A stretch of DNA of 64,000 bases, taken from the NCBI GenBank assembly GCA_002439095.1, contig DJOT01000015.1, positions 69,909 to 133,908 of the forward strand, read 5' to 3'. Within the stretch, counting starts at the first letter, position 1. Each line of letters begins with the position of its first letter. A program made the translations under genes and the position numbers. This DNA comes from Bacteroidales bacterium UBA6431 (GTDB taxonomy: Bacteria; Bacteroidota; Bacteroidia; Bacteroidales; UBA932). Shown here one piece after another: positions 9,588 through 17,225 of this stretch. The notes under the pieces were generated by a model. That model worked only from the letters and a program-made list of their open reading frames with translations, ran no database searches and was not told where the DNA came from.

Positions 9588-11681
9588 ATGACACATCCTA
9601 CATTTTTGACGCGGGTTTTCGTCTCTCTCGCCCTGCTTTCCGCCACCTGCGGCATGCATGCCCAGACCAAAAAGGGGCTGACCGAGACCGACCCCGCATT
9701 CTACAAGACGGACGAGGCCCGCATCATCGGTGACCAGGTGCTCGCCTACCAGAGGTGCACAGGCGGCTGGCCGAAAAACATCGACATGTCCCGCCGCCTC
9801 ACAGATAAAGAACTCGCACAGGTGATGAAGGACAAGTCCAAAACCGACGACTCCACCACCGACAATGATGCCACCACCACCCAGATGACCTACCTTGCAA
9901 GGCTCTGGAACGCCACACGCGATGCTCGCTACCGGGAGGGCTTCAACAAGGGGGTGGAATATCTTCTGAGCGGGCAGTACGACAACGGCGGCTGGCCGCA
10001 GTTCTGGCCGGGGATGAGGGGCTACCAGGTCAACATCACCTACAACGACGATGCTATGACAAGCACCCTCAACCTCTTCAACGACATCATCCACGACACA
10101 GCCCCATATACTGCCGGACTGGTGGACGACAGCATGAAGAGCAGACTTCAGACTTCATTCGACAAGGGCATCGAGTGCATCCTTGCCACCCAGATCAAGG
10201 TTGGCGGCAAACCGACGGTGTGGTGTCAGCAGAACGACCCCGAGACGCTGGAGCCTGCCGGAGCGCGCGCATTCGAGCTGCCATCATTCTGCTCGGCGGA
10301 AAGCGTGCCTATAGTCCGGCTGCTGATGGAACTCCCGAATCCAGACAAGAGGGTAAAGGAAGCCGTGCACGGCGCGATGAAGTGGTTCGACAAATACAAG
10401 CTGACAGGGTTCAGGGTCGAACGCACCACCGACAAATACGGAGCCCGGGACACGAGGCTCGTCGAAGACCCTTCGGCACCGGCCATCTGGGCCAGATTCT
10501 ATGATCTTGAGCGGTGCGAGCCTTTCGTCTGCGACCGTGACGGGATCATGCGCCGCCGTCTGGAGCAGATAGGACGTGAACGCCGCAGCGGATACAGCTG
10601 GTACAGCCGCCGCCCCGCCGACCTCTACCCTCTCTACGAGGAGTGGGCGGAGAAACACGACCCGCGCCACAAGGCGAAGATAAGCCTCAAGACCAAGGGT
10701 GCGAACGAGAACGGAACAATCAACATGTTCCGTGAGCCGGTCCTCAATCCTAAAGACTACGATGTGGTGGTCAAGCCTGGCGAGAGCATTCAGGCGGCCA
10801 TAGACAAGGCCCCGGCAAACGGACAATTCAAGATTCTGGTACGCAAGGGTGAATACAGGCAGACACTCAACATAGACAAGCCGGGGATCATCCTGGTCGG
10901 AGAAGACAGGGACAACACCGTGATCGCCCTCTCCGAAGCCGACCTCAAGCCGGGCGAGAAAGAGCCCGGGACAATCATAAACCTCGGAACAGGAGCAGAC
11001 GACTGCATCATCAGCGGATTCACGGTACGCAACGAGTTCGATGCCACCCCGACAGCTGACATGCAGCCGCACTGGGTCAAGCACCGCTTCACAATCAAGG
11101 GCGCGGCCACCAGGACCATCATCGTCAACTGCACCATCACCTCCAACGGCAATGACGCCCTCTCCCTCTGGGCAAAGGGCGGCGGCATGTACTACCATGC
11201 CGACCTTGACATCGAATGTCCTGGCGTGGACTTCATCTGCCCGCGCGGCTGGTGCTACGCCACCCGTTGCCGCTTCTACGGCGGCGGAAGGGCCATGATC
11301 TGGCACGACGGGCGCGGAGACAAGGACATGAAGTTCGTGATCAACAACTCCGACTTCGATGCGAGCGTCCCGACCCTGCTCGGACGTTACCACCACGACC
11401 ACCAGTTCTTCATCCTCAACTCCGTGGTGAGCAAGAACATCATCAACCGCGACATCATGTACGCCTACTCCGACAAGGTGCTCGACCCGTGCGAACTCGG
11501 GCAGAGGATATACTACTGGCGCAACATCCGCGAAGGCGGGCAGAGCGGCTGGTTGGACGACAACCTCGAAAAGGCCCCAGACCCGAAAGAGTTCTGGAGT
11601 CTGACCGCCTTGAGCACATTCGAGAAGAAATGGGATCCGGAGCAGCGGCTGCGGGATGTATGGAAACTCATCGCCTATTAG
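9588..11681 (+). CDS. Bifunctional PL10 pectate lyase - CE8-type pectin methylesterase
   Basis: This is a 697-residue secreted fusion. Residues 1-25 are a signal peptide (SATCGMHAQ end). Residues about 35-365 are a PL10 alpha/alpha toroid with GGWPKN, the conserved YNDDAM segment (152-157) and RRSGYSW (332-338). Residues about 388-690 are a right-handed beta-helix of CE8 type. In the CE8 half the usual QDT motif is replaced by NDALSLW (Asp523), while VDFI (Asp548) and LGR (Arg600) remain; the aromatic after GRP is lost. The pairing is logical, since the esterase exposes galacturonate for the lyase. Activity of the esterase half is not certain. An internal promoter for uxaC follows. Confidence 0.85.
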   Translation: MTHPTFLTRVFVSLALLSATCGMHAQTKKGLTETDPAFYKTDEARIIGDQVLAYQRCTGGWPKNIDMSRRLTDKELAQVMKDKSKTDDSTTDNDATTTQMTYLARLWNATRDARYREGFNKGVEYLLSGQYDNGGWPQFWPGMRGYQVNITYNDDAMTSTLNLFNDIIHDTAPYTAGLVDDSMKSRLQTSFDKGIECILATQIKVGGKPTVWCQQNDPETLEPAGARAFELPSFCSAESVPIVRLLMELPNPDKRVKEAVHGAMKWFDKYKLTGFRVERTTDKYGARDTRLVEDPSAPAIWARFYDLERCEPFVCDRDGIMRRRLEQIGRERRSGYSWYSRRPADLYPLYEEWAEKHDPRHKAKISLKTKGANENGTINMFREPVLNPKDYDVVVKPGESIQAAIDKAPANGQFKILVRKGEYRQTLNIDKPGIILVGEDRDNTVIALSEADLKPGEKEPGTIINLGTGADDCIISGFTVRNEFDATPTADMQPHWVKHRFTIKGAATRTIIVNCTITSNGNDALSLWAKGGGMYYHADLDIECPGVDFICPRGWCYATRCRFYGGGRAMIWHDGRGDKDMKFVINNSDFDASVPTLLGRYHHDHQFFILNSVVSKNIINRDIMYAYSDKVLDPCELGQRIYYWRNIREGGQSGWLDDNLEKAPDPKEFWSLTALSTFEKKWDPEQRLRDVWKLIAY

Positions 11682-11701
11682 GTTTTGAGCACGGAAATTG
11701 T

Positions 11702-11709
11702 TAATTTTG
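11702..11709 (+). promoter_or_regulatory. Bacteroidetes -7 box before uxaC
   Basis: TAATTTTG matches TAnnTTTG and lies 25 bases upstream of the uxaC ATG. A TTTG at 11684-11687 is spaced more tightly than the usual -33 element. The position argues for the ATG at 11735 over the upstream TTG at 11714. Confidence 0.45.
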
Positions 11710-11734
11710 AACTTTGACTAAAACACCATTCACT

Positions 11735-13150
11735 ATGCCATTCATAAATGACGACTTCATGCTTTCCAACGCCACCGCGCGAAAGCTATATCACGAGCAT
11801 GCTGAGAAGATGCCGATAATCGACTATCACTGCCACCTCGTGCCTCAGCAGATTGCCGAAAATATCCAGTTCAGGGACATCACACAGCTCTGGCTTGTGG
11901 ACGGCCACTACGGAGACCACTATAAGTGGAGGGCCATGAGAGCCAACGGCGTCTCAGAAGACTACCTCACCGGCGGCAAGCACAGCGCCTGGGAGACCTT
12001 CGAGAAGTGGGCGGAGACCGTCCCTTACACGATGCGCAACCCGCTCTACCACTGGACTCATCTCGAACTCAGCAGGGTGTTCGGAATCGACAAGCTCCTC
12101 AGCCCGGCTACGGCCCGCGAGATCTTCGAGGAGTGCAACGCCAAGCTGGCTACCGAGGAGTTCCGCGGACAGGCCCTCATACGCAAGTTCGGAGTCGAGA
12201 CCGTCTGCACCACAGACGACCCGGCAGATGACCTGCATTGGCACAAGATGATCGCTGAACATCCTTTCGGAACCAAGGTCATCCCGGCTTGGAGGCCTGA
12301 CAAGGCGATGGCTATAGAAGACCCGGAATCATACAAGGCTTACCTCAAGAAGCTGGGCGAAGCCGCCGACATGGAGATCGACTCTTATGCGGATCTCCAG
12401 GAAGCTCTCCAGAAGCGTCACGACTTCTTCGCGTCAATGGGATGCAAACTCTCCGACCACGGGCTGGAGAACTTCTACTCAGCCGACTACAAACCATTCG
12501 AGATTGAGCTGATATTCAAGTCCGTGCTCCTCGGCAAGAAGCCGGGAGCGGCCGAACTCGCCAAGTTCCGCAGCGCATTCCTGCACGATCAGGCAGTGAT
12601 GGACGCGGAAGCAGGCTGGGCGCAGCAGTTCCACATCGGAGCCATCCGCAACAACAACACCAAGATGTTCAACCTTGTCGGCCCTGACACAGGATATGAT
12701 GCCATCCACGATCAGGAGATCGCGGCCGCGGGCAACAAGTTCTTCAACCGCCTCGCATCGGAGGACAAGCTCACCAAGACCATCCTCTACTGCCTCAACC
12801 CTAAGGACAACGAGGTGATGATGACCATGGCCTACAACTTCAACGACGGCACCGTCCCTGGCAAGATGCAGTTCGGCTCAGGCTGGTGGTTCCTCGATCA
12901 GGAAGTCGGCATGCGCAGGCAGATGGACGCCCTTTCCGTACTTGGACTCTTCAGCCGCTTCGTCGGCATGCTGACCGATTCCCGCAGCTTCATCAGCTAC
13001 CCTCGCCACGAGTATTTCCGCCGCATCCTCTGCGATGTCATCGGCACGGATGTGGAGAACGGCAAACTGCCGGCATCGGAGATGGAGAGAATCGGCCAGA
13101 TGGTCGAGGACATCTCATACAACAACGCAAAGAACTACTTCAATTTCTAA
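11735..13150 (+). CDS. uxaC: Glucuronate/galacturonate isomerase UxaC
   Basis: This cytoplasmic 471-residue enzyme starts at the ATG giving MPFINDDFML. It belongs to the amidohydrolase-fold uronate isomerase family, with the metal-site motif DYHCHL near residue 30 and the family segment FWW-like GWWFLDQ near the C-terminus. UxaC interconverts D-glucuronate with D-fructuronate and D-galacturonate with D-tagaturonate, the first step for saturated uronic acids. It leads a sub-operon with a YhcH-family protein (3-base gap) and GH115, which releases glucuronic acid. The next steps (UxaB, UxaA) are not in this window. Confidence 0.95.
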   Translation: MPFINDDFMLSNATARKLYHEHAEKMPIIDYHCHLVPQQIAENIQFRDITQLWLVDGHYGDHYKWRAMRANGVSEDYLTGGKHSAWETFEKWAETVPYTMRNPLYHWTHLELSRVFGIDKLLSPATAREIFEECNAKLATEEFRGQALIRKFGVETVCTTDDPADDLHWHKMIAEHPFGTKVIPAWRPDKAMAIEDPESYKAYLKKLGEAADMEIDSYADLQEALQKRHDFFASMGCKLSDHGLENFYSADYKPFEIELIFKSVLLGKKPGAAELAKFRSAFLHDQAVMDAEAGWAQQFHIGAIRNNNTKMFNLVGPDTGYDAIHDQEIAAAGNKFFNRLASEDKLTKTILYCLNPKDNEVMMTMAYNFNDGTVPGKMQFGSGWWFLDQEVGMRRQMDALSVLGLFSRFVGMLTDSRSFISYPRHEYFRRILCDVIGTDVENGKLPASEMERIGQMVEDISYNNAKNYFNF

Positions 13151-13153
13151 ATC

Positions 13154-13573
13154 ATGGACTACACGAAGAATCCCAATTATATCAAGGCCCTCGAGTACAT
13201 GGCCTCCACAGATCTCAACTCCCTCGAGAACGGAAAGCACGTCATCGACGGGGACAAGCTCTTCGTCAACATAGTTGACTCCCAGCTCAAGACCCCGGAA
13301 CAGGCCCGTCTTGAGGTGCACGACAAGTACATCGACATCCAGGTGCCGCTCTCCAAGGACGAGAGCTTCGGAGTGAAGCCGCGCAGCGAGTGCCGCGAAC
13401 CGGACGGGGAATTCAACACCGAGAAAGACATCCTTTTCTATAAGGACAAGGACTGGAAGACTGTCACGGTCAAGGCCGGAGACAAGATTGTTTTCGCACC
13501 TGAGACGGCACACGCTCCTCTCATCGGCGAAGGAACCATCCACAAGGCCATCTTCAAGGTAAAAGTGGCATAA
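13154..13573 (+). CDS. YhcH/YjgK/YiaL family protein
   Basis: This 139-residue cytoplasmic protein has the YhcH/YjgK/YiaL (DUF386) pattern: LEVHDKYIDIQ, then a C-terminal FAPETAHAP followed by KAIFKVKV, carrying the conserved His and Glu/Asp residues of the cupin-like metal pocket. Members are linked to sugar-acid catabolism and have been proposed to act as anomerases or epimerases; the true activity is not settled. Its position between uxaC and GH115, with gaps of 3 bases and 1 base, suggests it assists with a uronic acid, for example anomer conversion before isomerisation. Confidence 0.85.
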   Translation: MDYTKNPNYIKALEYMASTDLNSLENGKHVIDGDKLFVNIVDSQLKTPEQARLEVHDKYIDIQVPLSKDESFGVKPRSECREPDGEFNTEKDILFYKDKDWKTVTVKAGDKIVFAPETAHAPLIGEGTIHKAIFKVKVA

Positions 13574-13574
13574 G

Positions 13575-16061
13575 ATGAGAACGCTGGCCATACTGGCGTT
13601 CCTGTGGTTCAACGGAGTCTCTCCTGTCACCATCAACGTATCACGCAACGCCGACCCTGTGGTCGGCGTTGCCGTTGATATGCTGCAGGACGATCTGGAA
13701 GAAGTCACCGGACTCACACCACGCCGGACAGATGCCGGCGGCGCCACCGTCAAGATAATCCAATGCGACAGGGACAGGACAAGCCTTCGCCGGCTTGGAG
13801 TGCCTGCGGACATTGCGGACTCCCTGTCCTTCGTCAAGGAAGCCTTCTATATCGGCACACGCGGCAGGCAAATCATAATTGCAGGCTCCGATGGCCGAGG
13901 CACCGCATACGGGGCACTTGAACTCTCGCGCCTCGCCGGGGTTTCCCCATGGATATGGTGGGGAGATTCGCGTCCCGAGAAACGTGCTTCTCTGGAACTT
14001 CCGGACGGGTTCAGCACATTCCAGCACCCGTCGGTCGAGTACAGGGGATTCTTTCTCAATGATGAGGACTGGGCTTTCAGGCCTTGGAGCACACAGACAT
14101 TTTCCCCTCAAGACAATCCCGAGACGATAAGCGCGGACACTTACCGGGAGCTTTTCAAACTCCTTCTCCGCCTGAGGGCGAATACCCTGTGGCCGGGAAT
14201 GCATCCGGGCACCACCCCGTTCTTCAATGTTCCCGGTGCGCGCGAGGCGGCGGACTCCTGCGGGATTTTCATCGGCACATCCCACTGCGAGCCTCTATTG
14301 CGCAACAATGTCGGAGAATGGGACGAGTCTGTGCGCGGAAGGTATAACTATATCACAAACAGGCAGGCTGTTCAGGACTATTGGACAGAACGGCTCGTGG
14401 AGATGAAAGGCCGGCCGGGCCTGTACACTATCGGGATGAGAGGCATCCACGACGGCTCGATGGAGGGGGTACGCACATTGGAGGAGAAGACATCTGCTCT
14501 CCAGCAGGTTATTTACGACCAGAGGGAACTTTTGCGCCGGTACGTCGGTGCAGACGTCCCGCAGATGTTCATGCCGTACAAGGAGGTGCTTGAGATAATG
14601 GAGAACGGCCTTGATGTGCCGGAAGATGTCACCATAGTATGGTGCGATGACAACTACGGCTACATGACACGTCTCAGTTCAGCCCAGCAGCAGACGCGCA
14701 GCGGCGGGGCCGGGGTCTACTACCACCTGAGCTACGCTGGCCGTCCTCATGACTGCCTGTGGCTGAGTTCTACACAGCCAGGGCTGATATACCATGAGAT
14801 GCAGCAGGCCTACGACCACAATGTCCGGAAGCTGTGGATAGCCAACGTCCACGATCCGAAAGTTGCGGCTTATGATCTCGAACTGTTCCTTGACATGGCC
14901 TGGGACATCCGTTCCGTCGGGCCGCAGAGCGTAAACGCCCATCTTGAAAGATGGCTGTGCAGGGAGTTCGGCGAAGCGACAGGGACATTGCTCGCTCCGG
15001 CTATGAGTGAATATTACCGGCTTGCCTCGATGCGGCGCCCGGAGTTCATGGGCTGGAGCCAGGTAGAGCTTCCCGACAGAGAAAGACACCCGGGCGGTCT
15101 GTCTGCGGCCTCGGATACAGAGTTCAGTTTCAACGAGTTCGGAGATGAAGCACAGCGATACATAGATGGCTTGCGCAAAGTGTCAGCTCACGTTCTTGAG
15201 GCGAAAAAGCATGTTCCGCAAAGAAGTCTGGATGCATATTTCGCCGCTGTGGAATATCCGGTCAACGTGACAAGGGCCATGGCGGAAAAGATGCTATATG
15301 CCCAGAAAGCACGTGAGCGTGCAAAGACGACTTATGCACCGGGAATCTGGAGGACAGACAGCGTGATGATGGCCTCCGCCGCACTAAGTCAGGCAGCCTA
15401 TCAGGAAATAAGAAGTCTGACCAGACACTATAACGATGTGATGTCCGGAGGAAAATGGCGTGGGCTGATGTGCGAAAGGCCGAGAGATCTGCATGCTTTC
15501 CGGGCTCCGATGCTGCCGGTCATGCTGAACGAAGACGAATGCAGAGCATGGTCTGAAGTTGCAAGTTTCTGGAAAGCCTCCGCTCTGGACAACTTGAGCG
15601 GGGACTGCCTCACGCGCAACGCCTGCGATTTCTCTTCGGCTTCTGCGGAGGTCACGCCGGTGCAGAATCTGGGGCACAGCGGCAATGCCGTGCCGGTCCC
15701 AAAGGGCGGTACTCTGGGATATGATTTCGCGAGCGGAACCGGCGGCAAAGCTGTACTGAGGATCGCATTGATTCCGACACAGGCCAACGACAAGGGGGAC
15801 ATACGCTTTTCCGTCTCCGTGGACGGCGGCATCCCTCAAGTCATTTCCATAAAGGAGCCATTCCGCAGCGACCAGTGGAAAGAGAATGTGATGCGGGGCC
15901 AGAGGGTGGTGGAAATTCCGCTTGAAATCTCCGCCGGCGAGCATACACTGGCACTTGCCGCAGTTGATGACCACATCATCTTCGATCAGTGGATGCTGGA
16001 CTTCAAGCCGGATCGACGGTTCTACCTCTTCCCGGTTCAGCCTCCTCGCGGATTACGTTGA
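13575..16061 (+). CDS. GH115 alpha-glucuronidase-type hydrolase
   Basis: This 828-residue protein has a probable signal peptide at 1-17. The GH115 layout is recognisable: an N-terminal alpha/beta domain, the block EYRGFFLNDED, a TIM-barrel region with RLRANTLWPGMH, GMRGIHDG and VWCDDNYGY, and a C-terminal helical plus beta-sandwich part ending near FDQWMLDFKP. GH115 enzymes remove alpha-1,2-linked (4-O-methyl-)glucuronic acid from xylan or related glycans such as arabinogalactan. In a pectin locus it may act on glucuronic acid of attached side chains. It is the last gene of the uxaC sub-operon, and a 1.1-kb gap follows. Confidence 0.87.
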   Translation: MRTLAILAFLWFNGVSPVTINVSRNADPVVGVAVDMLQDDLEEVTGLTPRRTDAGGATVKIIQCDRDRTSLRRLGVPADIADSLSFVKEAFYIGTRGRQIIIAGSDGRGTAYGALELSRLAGVSPWIWWGDSRPEKRASLELPDGFSTFQHPSVEYRGFFLNDEDWAFRPWSTQTFSPQDNPETISADTYRELFKLLLRLRANTLWPGMHPGTTPFFNVPGAREAADSCGIFIGTSHCEPLLRNNVGEWDESVRGRYNYITNRQAVQDYWTERLVEMKGRPGLYTIGMRGIHDGSMEGVRTLEEKTSALQQVIYDQRELLRRYVGADVPQMFMPYKEVLEIMENGLDVPEDVTIVWCDDNYGYMTRLSSAQQQTRSGGAGVYYHLSYAGRPHDCLWLSSTQPGLIYHEMQQAYDHNVRKLWIANVHDPKVAAYDLELFLDMAWDIRSVGPQSVNAHLERWLCREFGEATGTLLAPAMSEYYRLASMRRPEFMGWSQVELPDRERHPGGLSAASDTEFSFNEFGDEAQRYIDGLRKVSAHVLEAKKHVPQRSLDAYFAAVEYPVNVTRAMAEKMLYAQKARERAKTTYAPGIWRTDSVMMASAALSQAAYQEIRSLTRHYNDVMSGGKWRGLMCERPRDLHAFRAPMLPVMLNEDECRAWSEVASFWKASALDNLSGDCLTRNACDFSSASAEVTPVQNLGHSGNAVPVPKGGTLGYDFASGTGGKAVLRIALIPTQANDKGDIRFSVSVDGGIPQVISIKEPFRSDQWKENVMRGQRVVEIPLEISAGEHTLALAAVDDHIIFDQWMLDFKPDRRFYLFPVQPPRGLR

Positions 16062-16209
16062 AAAACCGGGGCTTCTCCCTCCCCTGCACCCCGCCTACTC
16101 TCCTGATCAAGCCCGAGTCCGCATTGACTCCCCGCTAATTACACTGAAGGCCTGTACATCCGTGCGCACTAGACGGCTTTTCACGCACGGAATCAGCCCC
16201 GTGCGCACG

Positions 16210-16239
16210 GGGCGAAGGCGATCTGGGCGAAGGCAGTCT
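16210..16239. repeat. 15-bp tandem repeat, two copies
   Basis: Copies at 16210-16224 and 16225-16239 begin gggcgaaggc and differ at two positions. They sit directly after a GTGCGCAC palindrome in the gap. Confidence 0.6.
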
Positions 16240-16517
16240 GGTTATGTGTTATGGGATGAGCGCAGAGCAATGTCCTTCAGGTGAATGCGTCAGGGAGAGA
16301 TGCGGAGCCTGCGACAGACGAAGCGGTGGCGGACAAATCATTATCAATCAGCACTTTAAACGTTTAGCCTCCCCAAATATGGGCATAGGCCATATCGCTT
16401 TGCGCCTCAGTATCAGGCACTTATCCGCCACTGCTTGCAAAGTTTAGATGAGCGTGGCGGAAGCGTCGGCCTTTTGTCCGGCCAAAGGGCGTTTCTCCGG
16501 ACAAACTGCGCCTAACA

Positions 16518-16566
16518 CACCGGCGCGGTCGCGGGACTTTGCACCGGCAAAGTCGGAAAGCGACTT
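16518..16566. repeat. 49-bp direct repeat, copy 1
   Basis: This segment reappears at 16847-16895 with one mismatch. It contains inverted halves around actttgcacc/agcaaagt and is followed by GC-rich sequence. It lies in the gene-free gap and looks like a dispersed intergenic repeat. Confidence 0.75.
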
Positions 16567-16739
16567 CCGGAGGGCCGCGTCAGCGGCGCGGCGGAGCGTC
16601 AGCGAATTTGCGGAGCGAATGAGCAGCGAAGCCGCCCGGCGATGGATTGCAAAGAAAAGGGCATGGCTCGAAGTCCGCATCAGCGGACCGCCCGGGGCCG
16701 GGATTTTGCGTCAGCAAAATTGGAAAGGCCCTTGAGGGC

Positions 16740-16761
16740 GCAGGGGTCCGGGGATATGCCC
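16740..16761. repeat. 22-bp direct repeat, copy 1 of 3
   Basis: The sequence begins gcaggggtccgg and ends gatatgccc. Identical copies are at 16809-16830 and 16903-16924. Copies 2 and 3 flank the second 49-bp repeat. Confidence 0.8.
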
Positions 16762-16808
16762 AGTAAAAGAAGTGACTGGGGTTGAGAAAGCGCGCTTGCG
16801 CAGCAAGC

Positions 16809-16830
16809 GCAGGGGTCCGGGGATATGCCC
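16809..16830. repeat. 22-bp direct repeat, copy 2 of 3
   Basis: Identical to the copies at 16740 and 16903. Its first bases overlap a perfect hairpin, gcgcttgc/gcaagcgc (16792-16810). Confidence 0.8.
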
Positions 16831-16846
16831 CCAGTGCTCATCAGAG

Positions 16847-16895
16847 CACCGGCGCGGTCGCGGGACTTTGCACCAGCAAAGTCGGAAAGCGACTT
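16847..16895. repeat. 49-bp direct repeat, copy 2
   Basis: Matches 16518-16566 except for one base. It sits between two 22-bp repeats. Confidence 0.75.
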
Positions 16896-16902
16896 GAGCG
16901 CC

Positions 16903-16924
16903 GCAGGGGTCCGGGGATATGCCC
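16903..16924. repeat. 22-bp direct repeat, copy 3 of 3
   Basis: Identical to the copies at 16740 and 16809. It lies just beyond the T-run of the minus-strand terminator. Confidence 0.8.
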
Positions 16925-16927
16925 CGT

Positions 16928-16956
16928 AAAAAAAGGGAGGCTCCTGGAGACCTCCC
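16928..16956 (-). terminator. Terminator of the minus-strand candidate RNA
   Basis: The hairpin gggagg/cctccc with inner ctcc/ggag pairing (16935-16956) is followed on the minus strand by seven T (16928-16934). On the plus strand no T-run follows, so it serves minus-strand transcription only. Confidence 0.65.
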
Positions 16957-17109
16957 TAATTCCGAATACAAAATTATTAACCGCTAATACCCAGGATAAT
17001 TTAAGTTAGGTACCGCTTCTGGCAACTGAAGCCAAGGACACCAAAACAAATTACCACAATGACAATGTGACCAAGGCCTCAACTGCCGTAATGGTTAGAA
17101 CTAAAAGCA
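16928..17109 (-). ncRNA. Candidate small structured RNA (about 180 nt)
   Basis: On the minus strand a TAnnTTTG box (17116-17123) is followed about 160 bases later by a strong terminator (16928-16956), with no convincing reading frame between. The interval folds well: ggcagttgaggcc pairs with ggcttcagttgcc over 13 positions (three G-U pairs), flanked by outer pairs tac/gta and taacc/ggtta. Length, promoter and terminator fit an independent small RNA. It could be a Bacteroidales-1 / 6S-like RNA or a locus-specific regulatory RNA; I cannot tell which. It is divergent from the regulator gene at 17226. Confidence 0.45.
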
Positions 17110-17115
17110 GCAATG

Positions 17116-17123
17116 CAAAGGTA
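17116..17123 (-). promoter_or_regulatory. -7 box for the candidate small RNA
   Basis: The minus strand reads TACCTTTG, matching TAnnTTTG. It is 22 bases from the plus-strand box of the regulator gene, giving a divergent promoter pair. No clear -33 TTTG was seen. Confidence 0.4.
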
Positions 17124-17145
17124 TATAAGGCATCAGAAAAATTGG

Positions 17146-17153
17146 TATATTTG
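17146..17153 (+). promoter_or_regulatory. -7 box for the regulator gene
   Basis: TATATTTG matches TAnnTTTG and lies about 70 bases before the GTG start at 17226. Confidence 0.4.
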
Positions 17154-17225
17154 CATATTAAAAAGGTGGAATATCATCCAAAAGCATACCACATAAAAGT
17201 GGAATTGTATCATAAACTATAGATT

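Larger units (their letters stand above)
16062..17225. other. Repeat-rich gene-free gap
   Basis: I see no credible protein gene here. The left part holds two GTGCGCAC palindromes (16162-16169, 16201-16208) and a 15-bp tandem pair. The middle (about 16440-16930) is GC-rich and made of repeated pieces described separately, including a perfect hairpin at 16792-16810. The right part (about 16930-17225) is AT-richer and holds a candidate small RNA on the minus strand and the promoter of the regulator gene. Confidence 0.7.

Noticed and set aside
16448..16735. Plus-strand frame in the repeat island
   Set aside because: It spans the 49-bp repeat and the GC-rich repeat mosaic, with no domain and no sensible start signal.
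16988..17100. Minus-strand short frame ending in WLQLPEAVPNLNYPGY
   Set aside because: The tail looks superficially like a SusD C-terminus, but there is no start codon, it is rich in Trp and Cys, and it lies inside the foldable RNA interval. I prefer the RNA reading.
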